Source: Cordilura impudica (taxonomy: Eukaryota; Arthropoda; Insecta; Diptera; Scathophagidae). Taken from it: DNA of 64,000 bases. The stretch lies in assembly GCA_963682025.1 (NCBI GenBank), contig OY821517.1, forward strand, positions 341,358,196 to 341,422,195. The letters run 5' to 3'. This document shows, in pieces, positions 1 to 11,878 of this stretch (position 1 is its first letter; every line of letters starts with the position of its first letter). Under the pieces are notes generated by a model that was given only the letters and a program-made list of their open reading frames with translations, searched no databases and was not told the origin of the DNA. Made by a program: the position numbers and the translations under genes.

Positions 1-90
1 TTCTTTTAAAAAAGTACTTTTTCTTAAAAAAATACAATTTCTTAAAAAAGTATGGTCTGTTCTTAAAAAAAGTACATATTCCTCTTGTTG
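1..90. repeat. Short tandem repeat, TTAAAAAAGTAC-type
   Basis: The window opens inside a short array of units like TTCTTAAAAAAGTAC. The motif (A-run, GTAC, T-run) resembles the much longer array at 57.06-58.3 kb without the GGG. It is probably the tail of an array continuing to the left. Confidence 0.5.
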
Positions 91-594
91 TTTTGCACTC
101 TGACTTTCTATCCTGATGCAAATGAGGGTACATCGGAAAAACTCGGCTAAAGCTTAAACTAGCAGGAAATTCGGCAATATAAATAATATGTATCGACTTA
201 AATATAATAGAGATAAATTTTAATTCGACACCAAAGCTAGTATACATCCTCATACAGAACACCCTAAAACTTTGTTGTCTTATGGAATAACGAAGAAACG
301 TAAGATGGTTTGTGCATGACGTATGTATCGTATCATAAGCCTTCATAATACGATACGAGTGATACTTAATTTACCATAGGTTACTTTTGAGCAAATATGA
401 AAAATGTGGAAAAAATATGGTCCAATTTTCTACCCTTTTTTCGCCTAAATGTGAGATTGAGCAGCTGCTTTCAGGATAAAATAATTATTATATGGGATAA
501 ATTTATTGTTAATAATTACATATGAAACGTTTAGTTTTAAATTCATAAATTTTTTTTTTCCAATACGGAAATAGATTTTGTGATAAAGTCCCGT

Positions 595-745
595 TTCTGC
601 ATTTCTATTCATTCATGTTCTCAATTTTCAACTCTCATTCTCTCTTTAATGTTACCATATTTTTTTAAAATTGCTGTGGTGAATACAAAACGCATGGGTT
701 TTTGATGTTAATGGAAATTTTTGAATATATGTATATATTTCGAGA
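595..745 (+). repeat. Dispersed ~150-bp repeat, copy 1
   Basis: The segment contains TTTCAACTCTCATTCTCTCT, a 'gttaccatatttt' block and 'gctgtggtgaatacaaa'. The same succession of blocks recurs at about 4,920-5,060, 5,070-5,170 and 5,660-5,800. No coding potential is visible; this is a non-coding dispersed repeat of unknown class. Confidence 0.5.
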
Positions 746-789
746 ATGAAAATAAACTTTATATTAAATAGTATTCATTTAACTTCACC

Positions 790-1755
790 TACACATAAAT
801 TTCGCTAAAGACCACTTGAACTGGTCAAGATGTCATCGGAATACTTTTCTCTTTTCAAATGAGTCCAAGTTTAAATTAAGAGGCCATATGTATGACGACT
901 AAAGAAACCTAAAATATCCAAATAAAACTAAGTTTGGCGGTGGCAATATTTTGATATGGGAGCGCTTTTCAGGCCAAGAAATGAGTCCAATTCATGTGGT
1001 AAAAGATACTCTAACTTGAATTAAATAGAGGCAAATTAAAAATGACATATATAATATATCCATATGCGGCGGAAAATATGCTCCTCAAAATTTTTCGATC
1101 GTAATCATTTTTATTTCCCAAAATAAAATGGTAAGAAAAATTTTTCTTTGTCACAGTTGAAGAATTATGGAATCTGATTAAGAAGAAAAGCGAATCGTGG
1201 TCGAGCGTTTGGCCGTCTTCTTCAAATAATAAACCAAAATATGAAATTTCGATTGATTTTACTTGATATCGAATGCGGTGATTTGGCCCCAGATATCCAT
1301 ACCACAGAAAATCTATGGGAAATTTTATATCGAAAAATAAGGACACGATATTACACAAAAAAAGACAGATCTCAGAGAGGCAGTTAAGTCAAATTGGCAA
1401 AAAAATTTCAATGGATATTATTAACAATTTAATTAACTACCTGCGTCGGATAATGGATACCAAACAAAATATTGAAACCTAAAATAGAAGGAAAGTTTTT
1501 AATTATTGTACAGTAAAGGTTTCTAATGTTTTATCAACAGCATACAAATAAATACTTTTAAGTTTTGTTTTTTTTCTGAAGTTAAGCTATTTTATGTTAG
1601 TATTATTTCTTTTTTAAATAAATACAACATACAAATTTATAAATTAATGAAAGATTTTTTAATTTTATGATCAAATTTTTTGGTATTGAACATTCAAGTC
1701 ATCAAAAATGTATTTTGTAAAAAGTTTCCATTGTATTGTCACTCCCTGTATATAT
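790..1755 (+). pseudogene. Tc1-like transposon remnant with transposase fragments
   Basis: Two pieces of a Tc1-family transposase can be read on the plus strand with stops and frameshifts. At 812-1,010 is the block around the first catalytic Asp (the NWSR / SNESKF region; the usual DES is NES here). At 1,255-1,400 a C-terminal block keeps the shape of the '[11 protein letters not shown]' motif (as PDIHTTENLWE). Near 1,712-1,750 lies a terminal inverted repeat whose complement starts ACAGGGAGTGACAATAC, almost the same as the termini of the copies at 28.3 kb and 59.70 kb. The copy is dead. The 1,090-1,305 section is shared with 36,908-37,095. Confidence 0.65.
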
Positions 1756-4700
1756 GTATACAATATATAAACAATAAAATTAAACATTTCTGCCGTCGAG
1801 ATTGCCCGTATTTGTTTTGCGTATGTTATGGTGCTGATGAAAAATGTTCCGCACCGGTCAGGTTGTGACCTTAACCTTATGAATAAATATTTTTTTCAAA
1901 CATGAATCTTAACTGATTAAGTGTCATATACGAGTACTTACATCAAATTTGGGATATTACCTTTTAAATTTTAAGGCTTAATTTTAAATGTTTAAAATTT
2001 GGGAAAAATTAATGCACGCGATATTGATTCCACATGCATTAGTATAAGTTTATATTCCCTTCAAATGCTATAAATATCATTCAGAATAGTTTTATAGCTC
2101 GAGGAAATAATTTGTAGAATCACTCATTAATAAATACTTTTATAACAAGTAAAATCCATTTCATTTTTGAAGACATGCTTTTATATGCTTTCAGGTTAAT
2201 GATCAAATCATGTAGACAGCGATAAAATTATGTACTGTTATCCAAGTAAATGCTGAAATTTTCAGCTAGTCGCGAAGTAGGTGAAAATTTAGTTACAAGA
2301 TTCCTTAAGCGAACAGTCAAATAAAGACAGTTTAATGAAAGCATATAAAAAGGATAAATTCAAGAAGTGGAAAACGGTGCAGAAGAGTATTTTTTAAAAT
2401 AAAAGTTGCAAATTGAAAATTTCAGAGCTCCAGCTAGTCGGGAAGTTGGTGTAAATTCAATAACTAAAATCCGCTGTCAGACTATAAAAATAATAATTAA
2501 AATCATGTAAAATATATTAATATTGTGTTGTCATCCGATTCAGTTACAAGATTCCTCCTCAAAAAAAAAAAAAAAAATAAAAAAACAATCCAACAAACAA
2601 ACAGGTAACGAAAGTCATATAAAAAGGTTTAAAATATGCATACACAAAATATCACACTTTTATTTCAAGGTCATAAAACTTTCATAAACTAAAAAAAAAC
2701 TGATCATTTAGTTTTTTTAACCCCATGTAATAAACAAATGTCAAACATCAAAACAAAACTTTATATGATTTGCTTCTCTCTAGGTTAAAATACTTAAGAT
2801 AATAAAAACAACAACCTAACAAACTTCAATTATCTAATGGCCCTAAAAAGGTTATGAAAACAAAGCAAAAACAATACAAAAGAGCATAATTTTTAGCAAA
2901 CCCAAAAGTATGAATGACAAATAAAACAACAAAAAAAAAAAACACAGCTGATTAAAAATGATAAATAAAAATAAACAGCTGGCTTTTGTAAAGATTATTA
3001 TGATGAAAAATGTAAACATAAACAATAAATGAAGTAATACAACAACAAAAGAAACAAAGCAAATTGTAAACAGAGAGCAAATTAAATAATACAAAAAAAG
3101 AGACACCAACAATAAAATAGAGACCAAATAAGATGAGCAACTAAAAACTTAAAAACGTAAAAGAGCGCAGTATTTTTAAGGCGCATGTTTCAAAGTTTAT
3201 ATTTTAACGCAGGGCTTAGCAAAAGCTTTAAAGTTTTTTTTTTTAATTTTAAAGTTTTTACAATAAAAGCCTGACAGTAAACGAGCTAAAAGCAAAGTCA
3301 AACAATAATAAAAGCTTTAAAGATGTAAACTTAAGATGCAGGATACATTTTAAGGATGCAAAAAAAAATAATTTTACTTTAGTAATCTAACGGTATTTCA
3401 AAGGAAAAGACATGTGATAAACACAAGAATTGTGAAAAAGTGTAAAAGAAATATTAAAGTAGAGAAAATATATGAAATAAAGTTAACAAAATAGGGGTGG
3501 AGAATTAATAAAAATTTCAAAATATAAATAAAAAAATTAATATGTTTTAAAAAAAGTGTTCTAAAAATTAAACAAATATAAAATAAATATATATATTAAT
3601 ATATATAATATAATATAAATGTTAAGAAATTTAAGTGTTTTGTTCAACAGGAAATTTTAATTTATCAGTGTTTTTATTTTAATATTTATAACAAATTTGC
3701 ATGAACCATTTGATAATCATTTAAGTTCTCTTTAATGGAACACACCCATAGAAAAATTTCTATTTTCTATGTAAATGTTTTTTTTTTTTACCCCTCTACA
3801 ATTCGATTTCACACATTAAACCAGTTTTCTTTTGACAGAACAAAAAAAAAAAAAAAAAACAAAACAACAACAACTGAAAAAGCATCCTCAGCAGAAGCGA
3901 AAATAATAATTATTATTATTAGTTTTTTTTTGTTTTTGTATAAACATCAACAACATTAAAGAGCCAAAAACTGAATTACACATCCTCATCCTCATCCTCC
4001 CACTTTAAACAATGACAACATGAAAAGAGGAAAAAACAAACTTATCTATAGCACAACACTACAACACTCTACAACATTCAGTTCAGTTCGGTTCAGTTCA
4101 GTTCGGTACAAGTATTTAGTTCAAAACCAGATACACACTTATACATATATTCACTATATTCACACCCATTTTTTAAAAACTCCTGACAGAGCCAAAAACG
4201 GCAGCAGCAGCCATTTAGTAATATCAGCTGCCAGTCAGCAGGCAGGGCAGCAACAATCTCTTATTGTCTCCTCTCACAACAAGGACGTTTCTTTTATTAA
4301 TAACATACTGTCAAACATAGAGCTGCTGCTGTTTTATCTAATAGAAATTACATTGGGTCATGTAAATTGTTGTTAAAATTCTAAGAATGAAAATAACTTC
4401 AAACGATTACAAAATACGCGTATGTGAATCATTTTTGTGTTTATTTTTTTTTGTCGTTTCAGTATCAAAGATCTTAAGGGAATTTTAAAATTACAAGATA
4501 AAATGAATCTCCTTTGATTCTTTAGACTTTTAAGAAATGATTTTTTTTGCTTGCGTTAAATTTAAGTAACTAGCCCTTAATAAAAAAACATTTCCAATTT
4601 GTAATTCATACTTCAAAATGTGGCTTTAAGAACCAATAACAAAAATGATATGACAACAGTTAAATTTAATTTTATCGTTATTCTCCATCACATCATATTG

Positions 4701-4860
4701 ATGATAGCTAGAAGGCGCCAGCAATGCTACAGTATTTTTTTCTTCCCATTATTCAAGAACACTTTAATAAACATTTATGATTTTTTTACTGATACTTCTT
4801 TGGAGTATAAACACAACCAGACCATCGCGGAGTTTTTAATATAAAACTGACAGAAAAAAT
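1756..4860. other. Non-coding AT-rich stretch without a recognisable gene
   Basis: Open frames here (for example 2,852-3,127 minus and 4,020-4,376 plus) are low complexity and show no domain. Two related blocks, CAGCTAGTCG(C/G)GAAGT at about 2,260 and 2,435, are a small local repeat. At 3,980-4,110 there are CATCCT and GTTCAGTTCGGTTCAGTTC simple repeats, and at 4,200-4,250 CAG-rich sequence, a texture seen in fly 5'-UTR or enhancer DNA. I cannot assign a function. Confidence 0.4.
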
Positions 4861-5880
4861 CGTACAGCGTTACCGCACTGAAATAAAATTTATTTTATTT
4901 TCATTGCGGAGTTTTTCATATGCTGATTTTCAAATCATATTCTCGTTCTAATGTTGGCCTACTTACATAAAATAGCTGAGGTGAATACGACTTTTATAAA
5001 CAAAAAACATATGTTTTTGATGTTCTTTTTGAAATTATTGAAAAAATAAATTATTTCATTGCGGAGTTTCTAATATTTTCATTTTCAACTCTTATGCTCT
5101 CTCTGATGTTGCCATATTTAAACAAAAATGCTGTGGTGAAAGCAAATTAAAAAAAAAAAACTTATATAGGTTTTTTCGAAAATAAAAAGTAAGCTTTAAT
5201 CTATTTTCTTTAATTTAATTGCAATTGCAACTAATAGTTATTACCGAAATAAGAAGAGAATTTTATTTTGCAAACATTTAGAAGCAAAATAATAAAATAA
5301 TAGTTCGTCGTATAATTTTTCCGTCAGTCACTACCGTAAAGCGTTACCGCACTGAAATAAAATTTATTTTATTTTTGTTTTTGAAAATTATGTTTAGGGA
5401 AATTATTGAAAAAAAATTTTTTTTTTAAAAAGTAAATTTCAATTTAATGTTATTCATTCACATTCACTTTCTCCAAATCCATATAAACGAAAATAGAGTA
5501 GAATAGTTTTTTAATTTACAAGCAGAAAATTTGTAGGAAACCTTTATAAAAAAAAGTCAAATATCGTTTTTTTGGAGTATTTTTTTCGCAACGGAAAATC
5601 GACCCGCTTCGGACCTGATATGCTTATACTTTGGAAAAGCAAGAATTGGGGATTTTCCCATATACTTATTTTCAACTCTCATTCTCTCTTCAATGTTGCC
5701 ATATTTTTACAAAATGGCTGTGGTGAATACGAATTTTCTAAACAAAAAACATTTTTTTGGTGTTTATGGAAATTATTGAAAAAATTATTTCGAAAAAAAA
5801 GTAAATTTAAATTGAATATTGTACATTTAATTCCACTTGCAACAAATAGTTTTTAATGAAAAAGGAAAAGATTTTATTTT
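4860..5880 (+). repeat. Cluster of dispersed ~150-bp repeat copies 2-4
   Basis: Three diverged copies of the block described at 595-745 occur at about 4,920-5,060, 5,070-5,170 and 5,660-5,800, each with an ATTCTC/TCTCTC segment, 'ttgccatattt' and 'gctgtggtgaa'. Between them the block GCGTTACCGCACTGAAATAA occurs twice (4,867 and 5,341). The open frame at 5,572-5,856 is made of this repeat and is not a gene. From 5,881 to 6,300 nothing recognisable is present. Confidence 0.5.
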
Positions 5881-6309
5881 TTGAAATATATGAAAGTAGA
5901 AAACTTTATAAAGAAAAATGTACACAAAATGTAATCAATAAAATTCAAAATTTTTACCGACGACCCACAGTGGTACCATTTGAGTCATTTCGTTTGAACC
6001 AATCGAAATAGTCAAATAAGTTAAAAGGCATATGATACATAATTGTCCAACCTATGATATAAGTGGTTAAACAAGATTCTACGCCTTCTAGACGTTTACT
6101 TATGGGTTATCAATGTTGAAATTTGTTAACGGCAATAAAAAATCATGTTTATGTTAACTAAAAAACATGATTTCTAATCATTTTATAATTTCTATGTTTC
6201 TTTTTCAATGTTTTTATACTTTCAAATTATTATCCATAAATAAAAAAAAATAAGATTTTCGAATTTATTTTTTCAAATTGCTTCAAAATAATTATCACAA
6301 TTCATAACA

Positions 6310-7400
6310 GAAGGTATATATATTCAGTTAAAAAAAATTCAAAACTCGTCAATAATACTATTTTTAAGCCGTGCTTACATTGGTTTTTAACTTGCCCAGC
6401 AGTTTCAGAGATATCGTGAAAGTTTTGAAAAAAAAGAAAAATTTTCACAAAAAAAAATTTTTTTTGTCCTTTAAAAATTCATATGTCTCATTTTGTTCAT
6501 GGGTTATATGACTTTACGTGAAAGTAATAAGACTTTACACTTTTTCTAGTTTTGGATTTGTCATGATTTTTAAATGTACGAAATTTAAATTTTTTTCTTT
6601 TTATTTTTTTTTTTTACTTAAACAACCATTTATTACTCAGCCATTTCCTTTTTTTTGGTGTTTTTTGAAAATTTGATTGTTTTCTAAAAGTAACAATTAC
6701 ATCTTAAAAAGAAACGATTTTTAAAATCACCAAAAAATGGTGAACCGTTTTCAAGTTATTCCAATAAATGTGGTGGAAATGCCTTAATTTTAACATAACG
6801 GTATATCGAAAAGTCGATCCGATAGAAAAAAACTAAGTGCAGATTTGGATTTAGCGTCCCAAATAACCTTTAAAACAACATTCAGTTCTTAATCAACAAA
6901 AACCGTGTTCTCTTAAATTATAATTTAAGAAAATCTTATAAAATCTTAAAATCTTATGGAAATCGCAATTTTTATCAATTGAGTTTTTTCAATAAATTAT
7001 GAACAAACTTAAAAGTTGAGCACGTATTACAATAAAATAAAGGTCGTTTCGTTCGAAATATATTCAGCTAAATGCTTTCAGACCAAACCTGTGATCTATG
7101 TCGCATTTTTATTTTTTATGAATTTTTAGAAACAACAATTTTTTTTTGAAAATTGTTCTTTTTTTCAAAACTTCCACGATATCTCTGAAACTGTGGGCAA
7201 ATTTAAAACTAATGTAAACACGGCTTAAAGAAACTATTATTGACGAGTTTTATATATTTTTTTTTAACTAAATATGATGAACCGTTTTCAAGTTATTCCA
7301 ATATATGTGGTGGAAGTTCCTTAATTTTGGACATAACGGTATATCGCGAAAAGTCGAGCTCATAGAAAAAAACCAGGTGCAGAATTGAAATCAGTTACCT
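6310..7400. repeat. Repeat with ~130-bp inverted arms plus a 120-bp direct duplication
   Basis: The block 6,325-6,450 ('ctcgtcaataatac' ... 'cagagatatcgtgaaag') reappears as its reverse complement at 7,155-7,255. Separately, the block starting GTGAACCGTTTTCAAGTTAT at about 6,738 is repeated in the same orientation from about 7,275, with the CATAACGGTATATCG core in both. It is therefore a composite of an inverted-repeat element and a duplicated flank, or two nested non-autonomous elements. No open frame of interest is inside. Confidence 0.5.
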
Positions 7401-7543
7401 CAAGTTAGTAAAAATTGCAATAAAGTTCCAGTCATCACCAAAAAAGTTTAATTTTGTTCCCTAGTGTAATTATTGGATTCTAACTCTGCCGCAGAAATGA
7501 AATAAGTTGATCGGAAGATGCTGCCAACATGTTGAAGAGGTGC

Positions 7544-8133
7544 TCATTTTGAACGTGTTCGAGCATTTATTTTTTTATAAAATTTGTTGAGGGTCTCCTG
7601 AGCTTCTTCGGTAAGCTCTCCAATTGGCAAAGACTGATATTCAATTATATATTTGCCGTGCGCCAATATTTTATGGACTGTCGGAGTCAATTTCTTCAGT
7701 GGATACATTTCCGCCAAAAGCGATGCAGTTTTCGAAGCATATTCTCCATATTTTGTAGAATTAACCTTTTCTCTACAGTTTAAAGTATTCATTAATTCCA
7801 CTGATTCGAGTTACTGCCTCATCATTTTCTAAATATCTCCGCGAAGTGTCTCCATCGTTTGGGTTCCCGTGCCAGCACCTGGGGCGGTTTACTTTTAGTA
7901 CAACTTCTTTGAAAAATGCATTCTCTATTCGGTTCTTTCTGATCTTTTGCTTATCTTGAACTAATGTTTATCAAAGTGTTCCTCCTTTTGTGGATGGGTA
8001 TCACCAATTTTAGCAAAAACTCCATACACCTTATCCTTGCGTGAGATTCCATATTCATAATTACTATCGTCGTTTCTAGAATCGTTAAAATTTTCGAAGT
8101 TCTTTGCGTCTTTTTAAAGATCGGGCATGACAA
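7544..8133 (-). pseudogene. RAG1/Transib-like transposase, C-terminal fragment
   Basis: Read on the minus strand, the frames at 8,133-7,951 and 7,930-7,544 give a C-terminal transposase region. It has a GDTSRRYL block (the 'NDGNTARR' position of the family), then TVHKILAHG and LPIGELTEEAQE. In RAG1 and Transib proteins the matching block is H-K-x-L-x-H ... S-E-x-x-E-x-x-N-K, which contains the third catalytic acid (Glu). Here the Glu in LTEEAQE is kept. An in-frame stop near 7,790 and a frameshift near 7,950 disable it. Two other fragments of the same family lie at 34.2 kb and 45.4 kb. The Transib assignment rests on remembered motif order and is moderately sure. Confidence 0.55.
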
Positions 8134-8156
8134 ATTTGAAGTTGAAACTGAAATTT

Positions 8157-8245
8157 TTAAATTTCTATTTCATAATACAAACACAAAAGCAGCGTAACAT
8201 ATGATTGTTACTCATGATTGTATTGGTGAAAAAATTATGACATGT
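8157..8245 (-). repeat. Repeat F, one end (interrupted copy)
   Basis: This stretch is the reverse complement of about 59,060-59,175, sharing 'tgtattggtgaaaaaattatga' and 'atttctatttca'. The rest of the copy continues at 9,871-9,985. The copy is therefore split by the A-rich array and the rosa transposon described next. Confidence 0.6.
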
Positions 8246-8254
8246 AATAACCTG

Positions 8255-8495
8255 CTTGAAAATGAAAAATGAAAAATAAAAAATGAAAAATAAAAAATGA
8301 AAAATAAAAAATTAAAAAAAAAACTGAAAAATAAAAAATTAAAAATAAAAAATTAAAAATGAAAAACTGAAAAATGAAAAATGAAAAATAAAAAATGGAA
8401 AAAGGGAAATTAAAAATGAAAAATGAAAAATAAAAAATGAAATATAAAAAATTAAAAACGAAAAATTAAAAATAAAAAACGAAAAATTAAAAGTT
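8255..8495. repeat. A-rich 7-bp tandem array (GAAAAAT / AAAAAAT)
   Basis: About 240 bp are built almost only of GAAAAAT, AAAAAAT and TAAAAAT heptamers. This is a simple-sequence expansion sitting inside the split repeat F copy. Confidence 0.85.
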
Positions 8496-8562
8496 AAGCG
8501 GTTGAAATAATAAAAAATAATAAATATTTTTATATTAGCAGAGCCCCTACAGTTGATTGCTA

Positions 8563-9870
8563 AAGGGTGATTTTTTAAGATCTATAGGAAAGTTTTCCAA
8601 AAAAAAAACACATAAAATTCAGAAAAATGCATGAAATCTTTATTTGAATCGATAGTACGGTCCATATAATTTAATGTTTGAAGATTATTTCATGCAAATG
8701 TTGACCGTGACTGCGCCTCAAATGGTCCATCCGCTTAGTCCAATTTTGGCATACTCTTTCCAACATTTCGGCCGGTATCTCAGGAATAGATGCTTCAATG
8801 TTGTCTTCCAATGCGTCAATTGAAGCGGGATTGTCTGTATAGACATGAGCTTTAACATAGCCCCACAAAAAATAGTCTAAAGGCGTTAAATCGCACGATC
8901 TAGGCGGCCAATTGACCGGTCCCGAACGTGAAATAAAATGTTCACCGAACTCGCCTCTCAATAAGTCCATTGTTGCGCGTGCTGTGTGGCATGTGGCACC
9001 GTCTTGTTGAATCCACATGTCATGCAAGTCAAGCTCTTGCATTTTGGGCAAAAAAAAAGTTGGATATCATCTCTCGGTAGCGCTTACCATTCACAGTTAC
9101 GATACGATTCGCATCATCTTTGAAGAAGTACGGTCCAATGATGCCACCAGCCCATAAACCGCACCAAACTGTGATATTTTCTGGATGCATTGGTAGCTCT
9201 TCCAATGCTTCTAGCTGATATTCACTCCAAATTCGACAATTCTGCTTATTTACGTACCCATTGAGCCAAAAATGAGCTTCGTCGCTGAACACAATTTTTC
9301 GGTAAAAAAGTGGATCTTCGGCCAACTTTCCACGAGCCCATTCACCAAAAATTCTACGTTGCAGTAGGTCGTTCGGCTTCAATTCTTGCACCAGCTGTAT
9401 TTTGAAAGGCTTCACACCTAAATCCTTCCACAAAATTTTCCACGTTGTTGAGTAACAGAAGCCCAATTGCTGCGAACGGCGACGAATCGATAATTGATGG
9501 TCATCATTAACACTGGCCGATACAGCTGCGATATTTTCTTCAGTTCGCACTCTACGTAAGCGTGTTGGTGGTTTAAGGTCCAACAATGTAAACTTGGTGC
9601 GAAATTTAGTCACAATAGCCCGAATAGCCGCTTCAGTGGGTCGATTAAACTGACCATAAAATGGAAAAAGCGCGCGATGAACTTTCTTAACAGAGCACGC
9701 ATATTGATAATAAAATTCAATAACTTGCAAGCGTTGTTCGTTTGTAAGACGATTCATGGTTAAATTATAGACCAAACTGAAGATGTTTGACAATGAAACA
9801 AAACACGAAACGTGCGTCAGCTGTTTAAACCAGTGTTGCCAAAAAGATAATAGCTAAAAAAATCACGCTT
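8563..9870 (-). mobile_element. rosa-type (DD41D) mariner/Tc1 superfamily transposon
   Basis: A 1.3-kb DNA transposon bounded by TA dinucleotides (8,561-8,562 and 9,871-9,872). The left end begins AAGGGTGATTTTTTAAGA and the right end carries the inverted match GCTAAAAAAATCACGCTT. It encodes one transposase on the minus strand. It is inserted in a copy of repeat F, whose two halves flank it together with an A-rich array. Termini and frame are well preserved, so it is one of the younger insertions in the window. Confidence 0.8.
8671..9793 (-). pseudogene. DD41D transposase (rosa clade), single frameshift
   Basis: Mariner/Tc1 superfamily transposase that would bind the terminal repeats and cut and paste the element. 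From the N-terminus: a helix-turn-helix region with an HTH-like NEQRLQVIEFYYQY start, then IVFSDEAHFWLNG with the first catalytic Asp, WCGLWAGGIIGPYFF, QQDGATCHTA with the second Asp, and SCDLTPLDYFLWG with the third. Forty-one residues separate the second Asp from the Asp of PLDYF, the DD41D spacing of rosa elements. The reading frame is broken once, in the A9 run at about 9,048-9,056 (the two frames overlap at 9,029-9,051). Apart from this slip, no stop codon interrupts it. Confidence 0.85.
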
Positions 9871-9985
9871 TATAAGTGATACATAGATGACGCTTTCTGT
9901 TTGATTTTAAAAAAGTGCCATAAAAAAATTTTTAATTTCTAGATGTTTACACATATCCCCTGTGATCGGACACAAAAATTTTTTT
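9871..9985 (-). repeat. Repeat F, other end (interrupted copy)
   Basis: This is the reverse complement of about 58,835-58,945, sharing 'agatgacgctttt', 'gatgtttacacat' and 'GTGATCGGAC'. It completes the repeat F copy that begins at 8,157. Confidence 0.6.
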
Positions 9986-10204
9986 TTCTATAATATACTG
10001 AATAAATATATAAATAAATAGAAACAAAAAAAATTACTATTAATTACCTAGTTTTTTTTATATTCTACCTAAAACTGAACCAAATTGCCTAAAAATTGTG
10101 TGTTTTTTTGAAAACTGAAAATCGGTCAGCTTTGAAGGGTTATATCTTCTAAACTACAAATCTGATTTTATTGAAGGCAGTTTGTAATCTTTGAACAATT
10201 TCCT

Positions 10205-10720
10205 GTAAGATGAGTTTATTCAAAATATCGTAAGCGCATATGAAATTTTTGATTTGTGCAACCTCATTTGATCTAAGGCCGCTGCTGTGCGTCCATTCGA
10301 TGCATGGATTTCATATCCATTTTCATCTGTAAAAATAACTGTATTCCAGAGTGTTTCAACATAGTTTGCATGATCGATTGCAAAATTTAAGCGCTTTTGA
10401 CGATTAACCTTAATTACGTAGTATACGTAAAACACTCTGTGTTTTTGGAGCACTTATTTTTATATTCTTCTTGATTTTTCGTATGATGATACGATTTTCT
10501 TGCTCCGAAAAATTACGTAGACGTCCAGTTCTAGCTAAATTTTTTTAGATGACCCGCGCTTTGAAGTTTTCAAGGACTTTTTGAATTGTTGCAGGACTCT
10601 TGTCCACAGTTTTCCCAATTGAACGGATTGAGTTTTTTTCTTTAAAAAGCTTGATGATCAATCTCCTTTTACCTTGGCGCCATTACTCGCTTTATTGTAG
10701 TTTTTGTTCAAAAAAAAGCA
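10205..10720 (-). pseudogene. Tc1-like transposase fragment
   Basis: On the minus strand an N-terminal helix-turn-helix region (about 10,680-10,540, with 'KNSIRSIGKTVDKSPATIQK') is followed by a catalytic-core piece at 10,453-10,220 (RLNFAIDHANYVETLWNTVI, then FTDENGYEI with the first Asp). Frames are broken in between and the C-terminal half is missing. It is distinct from the Tc1-like family at 27-28 kb. A GATCAACTGTA end at 11,023-11,033 could be its right terminus, but no clear left partner was found. Confidence 0.6.
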
Positions 10721-11248
10721 AAATTATTTCAAGAAACAGAATATTTCATTCAAGTTGATTTAATCGAAATACAAAAATAAAATTAAAATAAAAACCGCGT
10801 TATTGGAATACAACTCTAACCAACACATTTAATCTCCTTTATTTTTGTTATGTAAATTTGTTTGGTGTTGGTGCAGCCAATTTACCATTTGTTTTTATAC
10901 TTATCTAAAGTGCATATGTTTATCAACAAACAGAGCGTATAAATCAAATCAAATGAAAAACAAAACTGAATTCAATACAATTGAAAATATCTCAACATGA
11001 ATGGTGTATACATATTTTTGTGATCAACTGTATATTCGTATATCCTTTTGTGTACGAGTATTAAACATAAGAACACAAGTGTTTTGTAAACTATTTACAA
11101 TTAATGTAAAATAAGCTTTCAAGTTTTTTTTTTTTTCTTTGTTAAAACCAAAACAATATCTATTGTGCAAGGTTTGTCATATGTAGAGTGGGAGTGCATT
11201 AATGTACTTATAAATTCTCTCTATTGTGTTTGTTTTGATTAAAGAATG

Positions 11249-11267
11249 AGTGTGTGTGTGTGTGTGT
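11249..11267. repeat. (GT)n microsatellite
   Basis: About nine GT units. The surrounding 10.7-11.45 kb has no other recognisable feature. Confidence 0.9.
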
Positions 11268-11450
11268 ATGCCAATATAAAATAACTCAAACAATTCGAAG
11301 CAGGATTTAATTACATAAACGGCTAATCGCAGTTTGCCTTTAAAAAGGCTTAAGGAAGGTTTTCCTACAACTTTATTAAGAAATTGCATTAAACCGACAT
11401 TTTGGTCATATAGTTGAAGAAGTGAATTAATCTTAATATGTATCTATGGA

Positions 11451-11681
11451 CACAAGCGACAACCGCCTAAGTCGATTTGAGTTATGTATGCTATCATATT
11501 CTACTAACAACGCTTTATTTTTACGTGAAATCCCCATTTCTGTAACACTATTTTTTAAAACGTTATTAATGAAAACATACTAACCTAAGTCGTAATATGA
11601 CTTTTTATACTTTTTATACTTTATATAAAAAGTCATATTTCCCGAAAGCGTGATTTTCGACTTAGACGGTTATCGCTTGTG
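11451..11681. mobile_element. 231-bp MITE with 25-bp inverted ends
   Basis: The left end CACAAGCGACAACCGCC and the following TAAGTCGA match the reverse complement of the right end with few differences. Inside is a strong hairpin (ATGACTTTTTATA ... TATAAAAAGTCAT at about 11,597-11,637). No coding content; target duplication not clear. The next 200 bases hold nothing I recognise. Confidence 0.65.
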
Positions 11682-11878
11682 ATCACAAATATAAATGTGG
11701 CTCATTTCAGTTTTAATCCAACTTTAACTGAACAAAATTCCTTAAATATAAAAAACGAATCAGCAGCTGTTCCGCAAAAATATTCTATGCCCCGTTTCTT
11801 CATTAAATAGCACATTTTATAAAAAAAAATAAGAACACACTTAATTTCTTTTCACTATTTTTTTAGACCCCTTTTATA

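Noticed and set aside
2852..3140. Two overlapping minus-strand frames, Leu/Phe-rich, membrane-protein-like
   Set aside because: They arise from A-rich simple sequence on the plus strand; no domain, no splice context and no conservation signal visible.
4020..4376. 118-residue plus-strand frame
   Set aside because: Built from simple repeats (ACAACA, GTTCG, CAG); no recognisable domain or start context.
8549..11033. TACAGTTGAT at 8,549 and ATCAACTGTA at 11,024 as ends of one Tc1-like element
   Set aside because: Repeat F halves lie on both sides of rosa between these points, so the left motif is probably chance; only ten bases match.
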